DNA of 32,317 bases from DAIDJM01 sp964250215 (GCA_964250215.1 CAXUEX010000013.1:1-32317), one strand, 5' to 3'; counted from the first letter of the stretch, positions 1 through 8,095 are shown. Notes: generated by a model from the sequence alone, not told the origin. Numbers and translations are program-made.

Positions 1-408
1 CAGCTGCACCGTCGGCCCCTCCCGCCCGATCGAGGCGCCGCTCGCCAGCCCCCGCACCGTCAGCCGCACCTTGCCCGCCGCAATACGCAACGAAAGCACC
101 CGCCGCACCTTCGCCGGGTCCTCGATATCCAACGATGCGATCACCTGCGGAATGCCGCTGCCCTGCGCCCCCGGAAACACCGATCGCGTCAGCGCCACCG
201 AAAGCATGAACCCCAGCGGCCCCAGCAGCAGCGGCGCGGCGGGAAACAGCAGCAGCACCAGATGGAACGCATTGTCGGCAATGTCCGCCGCCCGCGCGAA
301 GCCGATCGCCGCCAGGCTCACCACCACCGCCCCCACCCAGAACACCAGGCGGCGCAGCAGGAACACCGGATAGCGGTTGAAGCCGGAAAACCGGGAGCGG
401 AAGCCCAT
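1..408 (-). CDS. ClC-family chloride channel/antiporter, N-terminal part (runs off left edge)
   Basis: The minus strand is open from an ATG at 408 to the window edge, 136 codons. The translation shows a short basic N-terminus, a hydrophobic helix at about residues 15-37, a second hydrophobic stretch at about 47-73, then the ClC selectivity-filter motifs GSGIP (residues 83-87) and GREGP (128-132). The glutamate of GREGP corresponds to the gating/proton glutamate of ClC proteins. ClC proteins are homodimeric membrane proteins moving chloride, by diffusion or in exchange for protons. Both motifs are in the expected order and distance, so the family is secure; channel versus antiporter cannot be told because the rest lies outside the window. 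It is divergent from the radical SAM gene to its right, with about 130 bases between them. Confidence 0.9.
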   Translation of the reverse strand, partial: MGFRSRFSGFNRYPVFLLRRLVFWVGAVVVSLAAIGFARAADIADNAFHLVLLLFPAAPLLLGPLGFMLSVALTRSVFPGAQGSGIPQVIASLDIEDPAKVRRVLSLRIAAGKVRLTVRGLASGASIGREGPTVQL

Positions 409-542
409 TGCCAGTCTGCCTAAACGATGGTGGCCCCGGCGCAACCCCAGCCGGGCTTCCGTGCGCCACTGGTGTTCATACTTCGTTCTTGACAGCCGGC
501 CCCCGACCTGCCCAAGTTCAGCCCGAACGAAGGGAGAACATG

Positions 543-1727
543 ATGCACGTCCGCAAGCCCGAGCTGCTGCGGTCGGAAGCCGATCCGGCGGCGCTGGAAC
601 AGCTCGCGCGCGCCGGCCTCGCGGAACCGCCGGTCCAGCCGCGCCCGCCGTCGCAAAAACGCCGCGGCCGTGGCGCCGTCACCAATCCCGGCCCCCGCTT
701 CGATGCCGCCACCATCGAGCCGTTCGACGATGGCTGGGCCACGCTCGAAGCCTTGGCCGATCTGCCGCCGCTGCCCACCACGCTCATCCGCGACGCCAGC
801 CGCAGCGCCATTTCCTGGAACACCTCGCCCGATATCGGCTTCGATCGCGCCATCAACCCGTATCGCGGCTGCGAACACGGCTGCATCTATTGTTATGCCC
901 GGCCCACCCACGCCTATCTCGGCTACTCGCCGGGTCTCGATTTCGAAACAAAGCTGGTGTTCAAGCCCGATGTGGCCGCGCTACTGGAACGCGAGTTGCG
1001 CAAACCCAACTATGTCGTGCGGCCGGTGGCGCTCGGTTCCAACACGGATCCGTATCAACCGGTGGAACGCACGCTGCGGCTCACCCGCGGCGTGCTGGAA
1101 GTGCTGGAACGTTTCGGCCATCCGCTCACCATCGTTACCAAATCGGCCGGCGTGCTGCGCGATCTGGATATCTTGCAGCGCCTCGCATCGCGCGGCCTAG
1201 TGCGCGTCTTCCTCTCCGTCACCACGCTCGATGCCGCACTTGCCCGCTGCATGGAACCGCGCGCCGCCACCCCCGAACGCCGCCTCGCCGCCATCGCCGC
1301 ACTCACCCAGGCCGGCGTGCCCGCGGGCGTGCTGGCAGCGCCGATGATCCCGGGCCTCAACGATGCCGAACTGGAAAAAATCCTCGAACGCGCCGCCCAA
1401 GCCGGCGCCGCGCACGCGGGTTACGTGCTGCTCCGCCTGCCGCACGAGCTGCGCCAGATGTTTGAAGCCTGGCTCGAAGAACATGTCCCCCACCGCGCGC
1501 GTCACGTGCTCTCGCTGATCCGCGAGACGCGCGCGGGCCAGCTCAACGACGCCCGGTTCCACAACCGCTTCGTTGGCAGCGGCCCCTACGCCGAACTCCT
1601 CGCCAAACGCTTCACCCGCGCCGCCAAAGCCCGTGGCTTCCAGGAACGCGCTCCGCTCGAAACCCGCCATTTCGCCCCACCCGCAACGAAAGCGCCCGAC
1701 TCGATCCCGCAACTGAGCCTGTTCTGA
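543..1727 (+). CDS. PA0069-family radical SAM protein
   Basis: A 394-residue protein with a radical SAM iron-sulfur motif CEHGCIYC (Cys 110, 114, 117 counted from the ATG at 543), the CX3CX2C spacing that binds the 4Fe-4S cluster for S-adenosylmethionine cleavage. The cluster motif sits in the context NPYRGCEHGCIYCYARPTH, typical of the family related to spore photoproduct lyase (SplB-like, PA0069). The substrate of these proteins is unknown. Two ATGs lie in tandem at 540 and 543; the ribosome binding site AAGGGAG at 530-536 is better spaced from 543 (6 bases). The frame is open further upstream (to 408), but that extension overlaps the ClC start and has no family character. The basic, proline-rich first 60 residues are probably disordered. 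It stands alone, with no partner gene visible. Confidence 0.85.
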   Translation: MHVRKPELLRSEADPAALEQLARAGLAEPPVQPRPPSQKRRGRGAVTNPGPRFDAATIEPFDDGWATLEALADLPPLPTTLIRDASRSAISWNTSPDIGFDRAINPYRGCEHGCIYCYARPTHAYLGYSPGLDFETKLVFKPDVAALLERELRKPNYVVRPVALGSNTDPYQPVERTLRLTRGVLEVLERFGHPLTIVTKSAGVLRDLDILQRLASRGLVRVFLSVTTLDAALARCMEPRAATPERRLAAIAALTQAGVPAGVLAAPMIPGLNDAELEKILERAAQAGAAHAGYVLLRLPHELRQMFEAWLEEHVPHRARHVLSLIRETRAGQLNDARFHNRFVGSGPYAELLAKRFTRAAKARGFQERAPLETRHFAPPATKAPDSIPQLSLF

Positions 1728-1888
1728 ACCAACCCTCCGCCAGCCAGCTCGCCGCCCTGGCCCCCGCTGCGCCGCACGGCCTCAGCAACCGCGGACTCTG
1801 CTTTTGAGTGAAGGGGTGTTGGGGCTCGGGTCACCCCCGCAAAGTCGGTATGCTGCGGAAAGTGGCTCCCGAAGCAGGTGGGTTTCGA

Positions 1889-1917
1889 TTGATCTGGGAA
1901 GAAATTTCCCGGATACT
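1889..1917 (+). promoter_or_regulatory. Putative sigma-70 promoter and palindrome in front of carA
   Basis: TTGATC (1889-1894) and GATACT (1912-1917) are separated by exactly 17 bases, matching the -35 and -10 consensus at 4 of 6 positions each. Only 8 bases separate the -10 box from the carA ATG at 1926, so transcription would start at or next to the start codon, giving a leaderless mRNA. This agrees with the lack of any Shine-Dalgarno sequence before that ATG. The spacer holds the inverted repeat GGGAAGAAATTTCCC (1896-1910, 5-bp arms), a position where a bound repressor would block RNA polymerase. The boxes are seen directly; their use is inferred. Confidence 0.5.
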
Positions 1918-1925
1918 CCGCCGGT

Positions 1926-3278
1926 ATGGATATTGAGGCAATTTTGGCGCGGCTGGGCGGCGCCGAGGCAGCGGCACAGGTGGCGGGCGTAGGAACGGAG
2001 GCGGTTCGGAAATGGCGCGCGGCGCGGGCCATACCCGCGCGGCACTGGCCCATGATCCTGGCGACCACAGGGTTGGGCCTGGCTGATCTGCAGGAATCCG
2101 CGCCGCGCGTATCGGCTGCCGACCGGCCGTCCGGGGCGAATGCGGTGCTGGTGCTGGCGGATGGCGGCGCGTTTTGGGGCCGGGGTTTTGGTGCGTGGAC
2201 GCCCGAAGCCGGGGGCGCGGCCGCGGAGCTTTGTTTTAATACTGGGATGACCGGTTATCAGGAGACGCTGACCGATCCTTCCTATGCCGGGCAGGTGATC
2301 GTGTTCACGTTCCCGCATATCGGCAATGTGGGCGCGAACGGCGAGGATTTGGAGGCAGCCGGAATTGCTGCGAGCGGGATGATCGTGCAGCAGATGCCCG
2401 GTGCGGCCGCTAACTGGCGCGCGGATTGCCGGCTGGACGAGTGGTTGCGACGCCAGAACAGGCCGGGGATTGCGGGCATCGATACTCGGGCGCTGACGCA
2501 GCGCATCCGGGATGGCGGGCCGCCCAACGGCGTGCTGGCGTTTCCGGAGAGCGGGCGGTTCGATCTTGTGGCGTTGCGGGCAAAGGCGGCGGCTTGGACG
2601 GGGCTGGACCGGCTGGACTTGGCGCGCGACGTTTCCTGCACGCAGAGCTATGCCTGGGACGAGACGCCATGGGCCTGGCCGCGCGGATATGGCCGGCAAA
2701 GCGCGCCGGGGCGGCATGTGGTGGCGGTGGATTACGGCGCCAAGCGTAACATTCTGCGCAGCCTGGCGGGCGCGGGCTGCCGCGTGACGGTGGTGCCAGC
2801 GGCGAGTGCGGCAGAGGATATATTGCGGCATCGGCCGGATGGCGTGTTTTTGTCGAACGGGCCGGGCGACCCGGCGGCGACGGGCGAATATGCGGTGCCG
2901 GCGATCCGGGGCGTGATGGATGCGGGGGTGCCGGTTTTCGGCATCTGCCTGGGGCATCAACTGCTGGCGTTGGCGCTGGGCGCGCGGACCTACAAGCTGG
3001 CACGCGGGCATCACGGGGCGAACCAGCCGGTGCGCGAGGTGGCGACGGGGCGGGTGGAGATTACCAGCCAGAACCATGGATTTGCGGTGGATGCGGCTTC
3101 ACTGCCGGCAGGCGTGGTGGCGACGCATGAGAGTTTGTTCGACAGCAGCAACGAGGGGATTGCGTGCGCCGCCCGGCGGGCGTTTTCCGTGCAGTATCAT
3201 CCGGAGGCGAGTCCGGGGCCGAGCGATGCGGGGCATTTGTTTGGAAGGTTTGTGGAGATGATTGAGGGGGCCGGATGA
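1926..3278 (+). CDS. carA: Carbamoyl-phosphate synthase small (glutaminase) subunit with N-terminal HTH domain
   Basis: CarA hydrolyses glutamine and passes ammonia to CarB for carbamoyl phosphate, the precursor of arginine and pyrimidines. Residues about 70-200 are the small-chain domain (FNTGMTGYQETLTDPSY at 104-120); the class I glutamine amidotransferase domain follows with Cys 341 in GICLGHQ and His 425/Glu 427 in QYHPEA, a complete triad. At 450 residues it is longer than the usual ~380-400. The extra N-terminus (residues 1-56) looks like a small Cro/YdaS-type helix-turn-helix: LGGAEAAAQVAGVGTEAVRK, then W, a basic stretch and IPARHW. I recall NCBI naming such a module the carph-isopro domain, but could not check. 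No well-placed start with a ribosome binding site lies between this module and the CarA core, so the fusion looks real. The ATG at 1926 seems leaderless. The next gene overlaps its stop codon by 4 bases. Confidence 0.93.
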   Translation: MDIEAILARLGGAEAAAQVAGVGTEAVRKWRAARAIPARHWPMILATTGLGLADLQESAPRVSAADRPSGANAVLVLADGGAFWGRGFGAWTPEAGGAAAELCFNTGMTGYQETLTDPSYAGQVIVFTFPHIGNVGANGEDLEAAGIAASGMIVQQMPGAAANWRADCRLDEWLRRQNRPGIAGIDTRALTQRIRDGGPPNGVLAFPESGRFDLVALRAKAAAWTGLDRLDLARDVSCTQSYAWDETPWAWPRGYGRQSAPGRHVVAVDYGAKRNILRSLAGAGCRVTVVPAASAAEDILRHRPDGVFLSNGPGDPAATGEYAVPAIRGVMDAGVPVFGICLGHQLLALALGARTYKLARGHHGANQPVREVATGRVEITSQNHGFAVDAASLPAGVVATHESLFDSSNEGIACAARRAFSVQYHPEASPGPSDAGHLFGRFVEMIEGAG

Positions 3279-4027
3279 CGAAGCTTTATGAATTAAGGGA
3301 ACAGGAGATTGGTTTCATCGATGGGGCACTTCAATGGTATCGGCGACAAGACACAGCTGTCAGATACCTGCTAGCGAGTACAGTCCCCGTTCTCGGAGTA
3401 GGGGCAGTGCTCGCCAGCGCTGAAATTGTGGCCGCCGGTGCCGCTTGTGGCACGCTTGCGTTGATTGCTGGACTTGGCAACACCGACCTGCCGCTGCCGA
3501 TCGAAAAGGTGAGTTCGGAGCAGGCAGAAAAGTTTATCGACCCGGACGGGAGCCGGATGACAATTGGCATAGTTTATGCGCAGCACCCGAAACTTACAGA
3601 CTTGGTCATTCCGACGCCTGCATTCCAGGATATTTTGCTTCGAGAACAGCAGGCAGATATCATTGATTACGTGCGGTCAATTGTGCCCGCGAGGTGGATA
3701 GAAATTCGGCAGCACGTCGTGAAGTCCGGTGGCGGAGGTGGTAGCATCTTTTCTGTAAATCTTAGCGGGGAACATTCTAATAAATGGGAGACGTTGACGG
3801 ATCTCAATTACGACCGACCGGAAGTCGCTCCTCTGAGCCGAAGTTTGATTTGGCTTGACCGGTTTCCGTCCCTCGTCGCAGGCATCCGAAGCAGCATCAA
3901 AGGTTCTGCTCAGTTCGTCGAGCGGGTGCAGCAAAATGCGCACTTGGCGACCTCGATTGCCAAACAGGCCGGCTTTGCGGTTGAAGCCGTAGAAAGCTAC
4001 GAACTAGAAATATCTATTAAGTGGTGA
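3275..4027 (+). CDS. Hypothetical protein coupled to carA
   Basis: A 250-residue protein that I do not recognise. Its ATG overlaps the carA stop (ATGA) and is preceded by GAGGGGG inside the end of carA, so it should be translated together with carA. Visible features: a charged N-terminus (residues 1-28), a hydrophobic glycine/alanine-rich stretch at about 31-67 long enough for one or two membrane passes or a hairpin, a mixed alpha/beta central part, a glycine run (SGGGGGS near residue 150) and a C-terminus ending in EISIKW. No signal peptide or catalytic motif is evident. The coding sequence is clearly richer in A and T, with less biased codon use than carA or carB, suggesting recent acquisition. 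It converges on and overlaps the higA gene by 11 bases. Toxin, effector or membrane-associated roles cannot be separated from sequence alone. Confidence 0.7.
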   Translation: MTKLYELREQEIGFIDGALQWYRRQDTAVRYLLASTVPVLGVGAVLASAEIVAAGAACGTLALIAGLGNTDLPLPIEKVSSEQAEKFIDPDGSRMTIGIVYAQHPKLTDLVIPTPAFQDILLREQQADIIDYVRSIVPARWIEIRQHVVKSGGGGGSIFSVNLSGEHSNKWETLTDLNYDRPEVAPLSRSLIWLDRFPSLVAGIRSSIKGSAQFVERVQQNAHLATSIAKQAGFAVEAVESYELEISIKW

Positions 4028-4325
4028 CCGGACCGGTCATGGCTATAGTGCACCGAGGAAGGCGCTCCACCTCACGTCCACTCTCCCGTTCCGCAACCGC
4101 GATATCGTAGGCGCTTTGCAGGTTCATCCAGAAAGCCGCGCTGTTGCCAAACCAGTGGCTCAGGCGAAGCGCTGTATCGCCGGTGATAGCCCGGGCGCCT
4201 TGCAGAATTTGCATGATCCGGTTGTGGGACACTTGAAGTTGACGTGCGAGTTCGGTGGGCGTGACGCCGAGCTCGGCCAACTCGTCGGCCAGGATTTCAC
4301 CAGGATGCACTGGATTGCGAGACAT
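4017..4325 (-). CDS. higA: HigA-family antitoxin (XRE-type HTH)
   Basis: A 102-residue protein beginning MSRNPVHPGEILADEL, the hallmark of HigA/VapI antitoxins, followed by an XRE helix-turn-helix (LARQLQVSHNRIMQILQGAR) and the conserved tail segment TALRLSHWFGNSAAFWMNLQ. HigA binds and neutralises the HigB mRNA interferase and represses its own operon. The ATG at 4325 is chosen because GAGGAGG lies just upstream on the minus strand; an ATG at 4391 would add 22 residues without family similarity and without a comparable site. Its toxin partner lies 11 bases upstream and is broken by a stop codon, while this gene looks intact. Its 3' end overlaps the convergent hypothetical gene. Confidence 0.88.
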   Translation of the reverse strand: MSRNPVHPGEILADELAELGVTPTELARQLQVSHNRIMQILQGARAITGDTALRLSHWFGNSAAFWMNLQSAYDIAVAERESGREVERLPRCTIAMTGPVTT

Positions 4326-4336
4326 CGGACCCCTCC

Positions 4337-4621
4337 TCAATGATAGTCCACGAGTTCCACATTCATCGGACCAGTTGCACCTGCCGGCCACTCAAAACAG
4401 AGCCGCCATTGCAGGTTTACACGGATACTTCACTGCCCGCAGCGATCTCCGCCGAGTGCTTCCAGGCGGTTCGACGGCAGGGTCCGCAGTTCGGCGACCG
4501 ATGCCGCCGCATCAAAGACGGCCGGCCGCTTCTCCGCCTGCGGACGAAACGGCTCGAATGCCCGGACGAACTTGCCGTCCACGAAACCCGTCAGCCGCCC
4601 GCCGCGGAAGCTCTGTATCAC
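4337..4621 (-). pseudogene. higB: HigB/RelE-type toxin with an in-frame stop codon
   Basis: Read from a GTG at 4621, the minus strand encodes VIQSFRGGRLTGFVDGKF, then LPSNRLEALGGDRCGQ, a TGA at codon 64 (4432-4430), and, in the same frame, SIRVNLQWRLCFEWPAG and VELVDYH with a terminal TGA at 4339-4337. This is a complete HigB layout (about 94 codons) in which family members have Tyr or His where the stop now lies (GQ[Y/H]SIR). RelE-fold toxins need the C-terminal half for activity, so a product stopping at codon 63 should be inactive. The start is uncertain: the frame is also open to an ATG at 4660. HigA begins 11 bases downstream, the usual toxin-first order. A sequencing error is possible but would need to affect exactly this codon. 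Confidence 0.8.
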
Positions 4622-4639
4622 AGGCTTCTGCCCGGACCC

Positions 4640-4669
4640 TATAAGCTGGACGTACCGCATACATACGTC
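4640..4669 (+). promoter_or_regulatory. Putative carB -10 box and palindromic operator shared with higBA
   Basis: TATAAG (4640-4645) matches the -10 consensus at 5 of 6 positions; ATCACA (4617-4622), 17 bases upstream, is a weak -35. Transcription would start near 4652, giving carB a leader of about 47 bases. The palindrome GACGTA-N9-TACGTC (4649-4669) lies over that start point and also upstream of higB on the other strand, where HigA operators are normally found. On the minus strand TTGCCA (4688-4683) and TATGTA (4665-4660), 17 bases apart, could drive higBA, with the palindrome over its -10. Motifs are seen; binding is inferred. Confidence 0.35.
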
Positions 4670-4698
4670 GGCGGTGCCGCCTTGGCAAGGCCCCCTTG

Positions 4699-7600
4699 AT
4701 GCCCAAACGCACCGACCTCACCTCCATCCTGATCATCGGCGCCGGCCCGATCGTTATCGGCCAGGCCTGCGAATTCGACTATTCCGGCGCGCAGGCGTGC
4801 AAGGCGCTACGGGCGGAAGGGTATCGGGTTGTCCTGGTGAACTCCAACCCGGCGACGATCATGACCGATCCGGGGCTCGCCGATGCCACCTATATCGAGC
4901 CGATCACGCCGGAATTCGTGGAGAAGATCATTGCGCGCGAGAAGCCGGATGCGCTGCTGCCGACGATGGGCGGGCAGACGGCTTTGAATACAGCCATGCA
5001 ACTGCATCGCAACGGCACGCTGGCGCGGCATGGGGTGGAGCTGATCGGGGCGCGGGCGGAGGCCATTGAGCGGGCCGAGGACCGGCTGCAATTCCGCGAT
5101 GCCATGAACGACATCGGCATCGAGAGCCCGCGCAGCCGAATTGCGCATTCGCTGGAAGAAGCGCGCGCGGCGCTGGCGGAGATCGGGCTGCCGGCGGTGA
5201 TCCGGCCCAGCTTCACGCTGGGCGGCACGGGCGGCGGCATTGCTTATAACCGCGAGGAATTCGAGCAGATTGCCGGCTCCGGCCTGGATGCTTCGCCCAC
5301 GCGTGAGGTGCTGATCGAGGAATCGGTGCTGGGCTGGAAAGAATACGAGTTGGAGGTGGTGCGCGACCGGGCGGACAACTGCATCATCGTGTGCTCCATC
5401 GAGAACATCGACCCGATGGGCGTGCATACCGGCGATTCGGTGACGGTGGCGCCGGCGCTGACGCTGACCGACCGGGAATATCAGATGATGCGCGACGCTT
5501 CCATTGCGTGCCTGCGGGCGATCGGTGTGGACACCGGCGGGTCGAACGTGCAGTTCGCGGTGAACCCGGCGGACGGCCGCATGCTGATCATCGAGATGAA
5601 TCCTCGGGTTTCGCGGAGCTCGGCACTGGCATCGAAGGCTACCGGATTTCCCATCGCGAAGATCGCGGCGAAACTCGCGGTTGGATACACGCTGGATGAG
5701 CTTGCGAACGACATCACGCGCACGACGCCGGCAAGCTTCGAGCCAACGATCGATTATGTGGTGGTGAAGATTCCCCGCTTCACGTTCGAGAAGTTTCCTG
5801 GCACGCCGGCGTTGCTCACCACTTCCATGAAATCGGTGGGCGAGGCGATGGCGATCGGGCGCAGCTTTGCCGAGGCGCTGCAAAAGGGTTTGCGCAGCAT
5901 GGAAACCGGGCTTTCGGGCCTGGACAATATCGAGGCGCCGGGCGATGGCGGCTTGGATGCGTTCCGCGCGGCGCTTTCGGCACCGACGCCGGACCGGCTA
6001 CTGGTGGCGGCGCAGGCATTTCGCGCCGGGCTGAGCGTGGCGGAAATCCACGATGCGTGCCGGTTCGATCCGTGGTTCCTGCGGCAGATTGAAACTATAG
6101 TAGTGGCGGAGCGGGAGATTGCGGCCCGCGGTTTGCCGCGCGAGGCCGGGGCGTTGCGGCGGGTCAAGGCGCTGGGGTTTTCCGACCGGCGCCTGGCGCA
6201 GCTTTCGGGCGCGAAAGAAACCGAGATCGCGACGGCACGCGAGAGACTCGATGTGCATCCAGTGTATAAGCGGATCGACACCTGCGCCGCCGAGTTCGCT
6301 TCCGCGACGCCCTATATGTATTCCACGTATGAGGGCGGGTTCGGGCCGCCTGCCTGCGAAGCCGATCCCACTGCGCGGCGCAAGATCGTGATCCTCGGCG
6401 GCGGACCGAACCGGATCGGCCAGGGGATCGAATTCGACTATTGCTGCGTGCATGCGGCGTATGCGCTGCGCGAGGCCGGGTTCGAGACGATCATGGTGAA
6501 CTGCAATCCGGAAACCGTGAGCACCGATTACGACACGTCGGACCGGCTGTATTTCGAGCCGCTCACGGTGGAGGACGTGATCGCGCTGATCCGGCGGGAG
6601 CAGCAGAACGGCGAAGTGCTGGGCTGCATCGTGCAGTATGGAGGGCAGACGCCGCTGAAGCTTGCGCAATCGCTGGCGGCGGCCGGGATTCCGCTGCTGG
6701 GCACGTCGGCCGATGCCATCGATGCGGCCGAGGATCGTGAGCGTTTCCAGGCGCTGCTGACAAAGCTGGGTTTGCGTCAGCCCGATGCTGGCATCGCACG
6801 CAGCGCGGCGCAGGCCGAGGCGATTGCGGAACAGATCGGCTTTCCGGTGGTGATCCGGCCAAGCTACGTGCTGGGCGGGCGCGCCATGGAGATCGTGTTC
6901 GACCGCGTGCAACTGCATCGCTACATGCGCGAGGCCGTGCGGGTTTCCGGCGACAGCCCGGTGCTGATCGACCGCTATCTGAACGACGCCATCGAGGTGG
7001 ACGTGGATTGCATTTGCGACGGCACGCAGGTTTATGTCGCTGGCGTTATGGAGCATATCGAGGAAGCGGGAATTCATTCCGGAGACAGCGCGTGTTCGTT
7101 GCCGCCGTACAGCCTATCGCCGGCGATGGTGGCGGAGCTGCGGGCGGAGACCGATGCGCTGGCACGCGCGCTGGGCGTGGTGGGGCTGATGAACGTGCAG
7201 TATGCCATCCAGAACGACCAGGTTTTTGTTTTGGAAGTGAATCCCCGAGCCTCGCGCACCGTGCCGTTCGTCGCCAAGGCCAGCGGCGTAGCGGTGGCGA
7301 AGATTGGCGCGTTGGTGATGGCGGGCGCAAAGCTTGCCGATTTCCGGCTGGACGACACCGCAATCGCGCCGCATGTGGCGGTGAAGGAAGCGGTGTTTCC
7401 GTTCGCGCGCTTTCCGGGCGTGGATACGATCCTGGGGCCGGAGATGAAATCTACGGGCGAGGTGATGGGTCTGGACCACAGCTTCGAGCGGGCGTTTGCC
7501 AAGGCGCAGCTCGGCGCGGGGGTGCAGCTTCCGGTGGGCGGCACCGCGTTCCTTTCGGTTCGCGAGAGCGACAAGGCCACCGTGGTGCCGGTGGCGCGGC

Positions 7601-7941
7601 GGCTGACCGAGCTGGGCTTTTCCATCCTGGCGACGCGCGGCACGGCGGCGCGCATTCGCGAGGCCGGCATGGCGGTGACGGTGGTGAATAAGGTGCTGGA
7701 GGGGCGGCCGCATTGCGTGGATGCGATCCGGTCGGGCGAGGTGCAGATGGTGGTGAACACCAGCCACGGCGCGCAGTCCACGGCCGACAGCTTCGACATC
7801 CGTCGCAGCGCGCTGACGCACGGCGTGCCGCACTACACCACGATCGCCGGGGCCCGGGCGGCGATCCATGCGATGGCTGCGCTGCGGTCGGGCACGCTTG
7901 AAGTCGCGCCGCTTCAGTCATACTTTCTTCGATCGTTCTGA
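4699..7941 (+). CDS. carB: Carbamoyl-phosphate synthase large subunit
   Basis: A full-length 1080-residue CarB. It uses bicarbonate, two ATP and ammonia delivered by CarA to make carbamoyl phosphate. The two homologous synthetase halves are visible: the first begins LIIGAGPIVIGQACEFDYSG (residues about 12-31) with an ATP-grasp domain, the second begins GGGPNRIGQGIEFDYCCVHA (near residue 567) with its own ATP-grasp. The allosteric MGS-like domain is at the C-terminus from about residue 935 (FLSVRESDKATVVPVARRL). The ATG at 4699 is used rather than the TTG one codon upstream; AAGG lies 8 bases before the ATG. The carA-carB pair, usually adjacent or nearly so, is separated here by about 1.4 kb holding an unknown gene and a toxin-antitoxin remnant on the opposite strand, so carB probably has its own promoter. 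Confidence 0.97.
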   Translation: MPKRTDLTSILIIGAGPIVIGQACEFDYSGAQACKALRAEGYRVVLVNSNPATIMTDPGLADATYIEPITPEFVEKIIAREKPDALLPTMGGQTALNTAMQLHRNGTLARHGVELIGARAEAIERAEDRLQFRDAMNDIGIESPRSRIAHSLEEARAALAEIGLPAVIRPSFTLGGTGGGIAYNREEFEQIAGSGLDASPTREVLIEESVLGWKEYELEVVRDRADNCIIVCSIENIDPMGVHTGDSVTVAPALTLTDREYQMMRDASIACLRAIGVDTGGSNVQFAVNPADGRMLIIEMNPRVSRSSALASKATGFPIAKIAAKLAVGYTLDELANDITRTTPASFEPTIDYVVVKIPRFTFEKFPGTPALLTTSMKSVGEAMAIGRSFAEALQKGLRSMETGLSGLDNIEAPGDGGLDAFRAALSAPTPDRLLVAAQAFRAGLSVAEIHDACRFDPWFLRQIETIVVAEREIAARGLPREAGALRRVKALGFSDRRLAQLSGAKETEIATARERLDVHPVYKRIDTCAAEFASATPYMYSTYEGGFGPPACEADPTARRKIVILGGGPNRIGQGIEFDYCCVHAAYALREAGFETIMVNCNPETVSTDYDTSDRLYFEPLTVEDVIALIRREQQNGEVLGCIVQYGGQTPLKLAQSLAAAGIPLLGTSADAIDAAEDRERFQALLTKLGLRQPDAGIARSAAQAEAIAEQIGFPVVIRPSYVLGGRAMEIVFDRVQLHRYMREAVRVSGDSPVLIDRYLNDAIEVDVDCICDGTQVYVAGVMEHIEEAGIHSGDSACSLPPYSLSPAMVAELRAETDALARALGVVGLMNVQYAIQNDQVFVLEVNPRASRTVPFVAKASGVAVAKIGALVMAGAKLADFRLDDTAIAPHVAVKEAVFPFARFPGVDTILGPEMKSTGEVMGLDHSFERAFAKAQLGAGVQLPVGGTAFLSVRESDKATVVPVARRLTELGFSILATRGTAARIREAGMAVTVVNKVLEGRPHCVDAIRSGEVQMVVNTSHGAQSTADSFDIRRSALTHGVPHYTTIAGARAAIHAMAALRSGTLEVAPLQSYFLRSF

Positions 7942-7957
7942 GGGGCTGTCCGGCAAC

Positions 7958-7987
7958 GGGGCCTTTCCGCCGTTCAAGGCCATCCCC
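7958..7987 (+). terminator. Weak stem-loop after carB
   Basis: GGCCTT (7960-7965) and AAGGCC (7976-7981) form a perfect 6-bp stem with a 10-base loop; flanking GG and CC could extend it past a 2-base bulge. It lies 17 bases after the carB stop. There is no U tract, so intrinsic termination is doubtful. The remaining sequence up to greA (7988-8095) shows nothing recognisable except the greA ribosome binding site. Confidence 0.25.
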
Positions 7988-8095
7988 CTGACGCCGCATC
8001 GGCCATACCGGGCCCGGGCGGCATTTCGTCGTTCAAACCGCCTGCCCCGGTGCCAGATTTGTCGCGGCACCGGCTTCTGACAAGGATTCCGACTG

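Noticed and set aside
377..1465. Long plus-strand frame overlapping the radical SAM gene
   Set aside because: Arg/Pro/Ala-rich translation with no domain; the overlapping frame has the radical SAM cysteine motif, so this is a GC-rich shadow.
4326..4391. Longer start for HigA at 4391
   Set aside because: The added residues encode the tail of HigB in another frame and do not resemble HigA; GAGGAGG supports the start at 4325.
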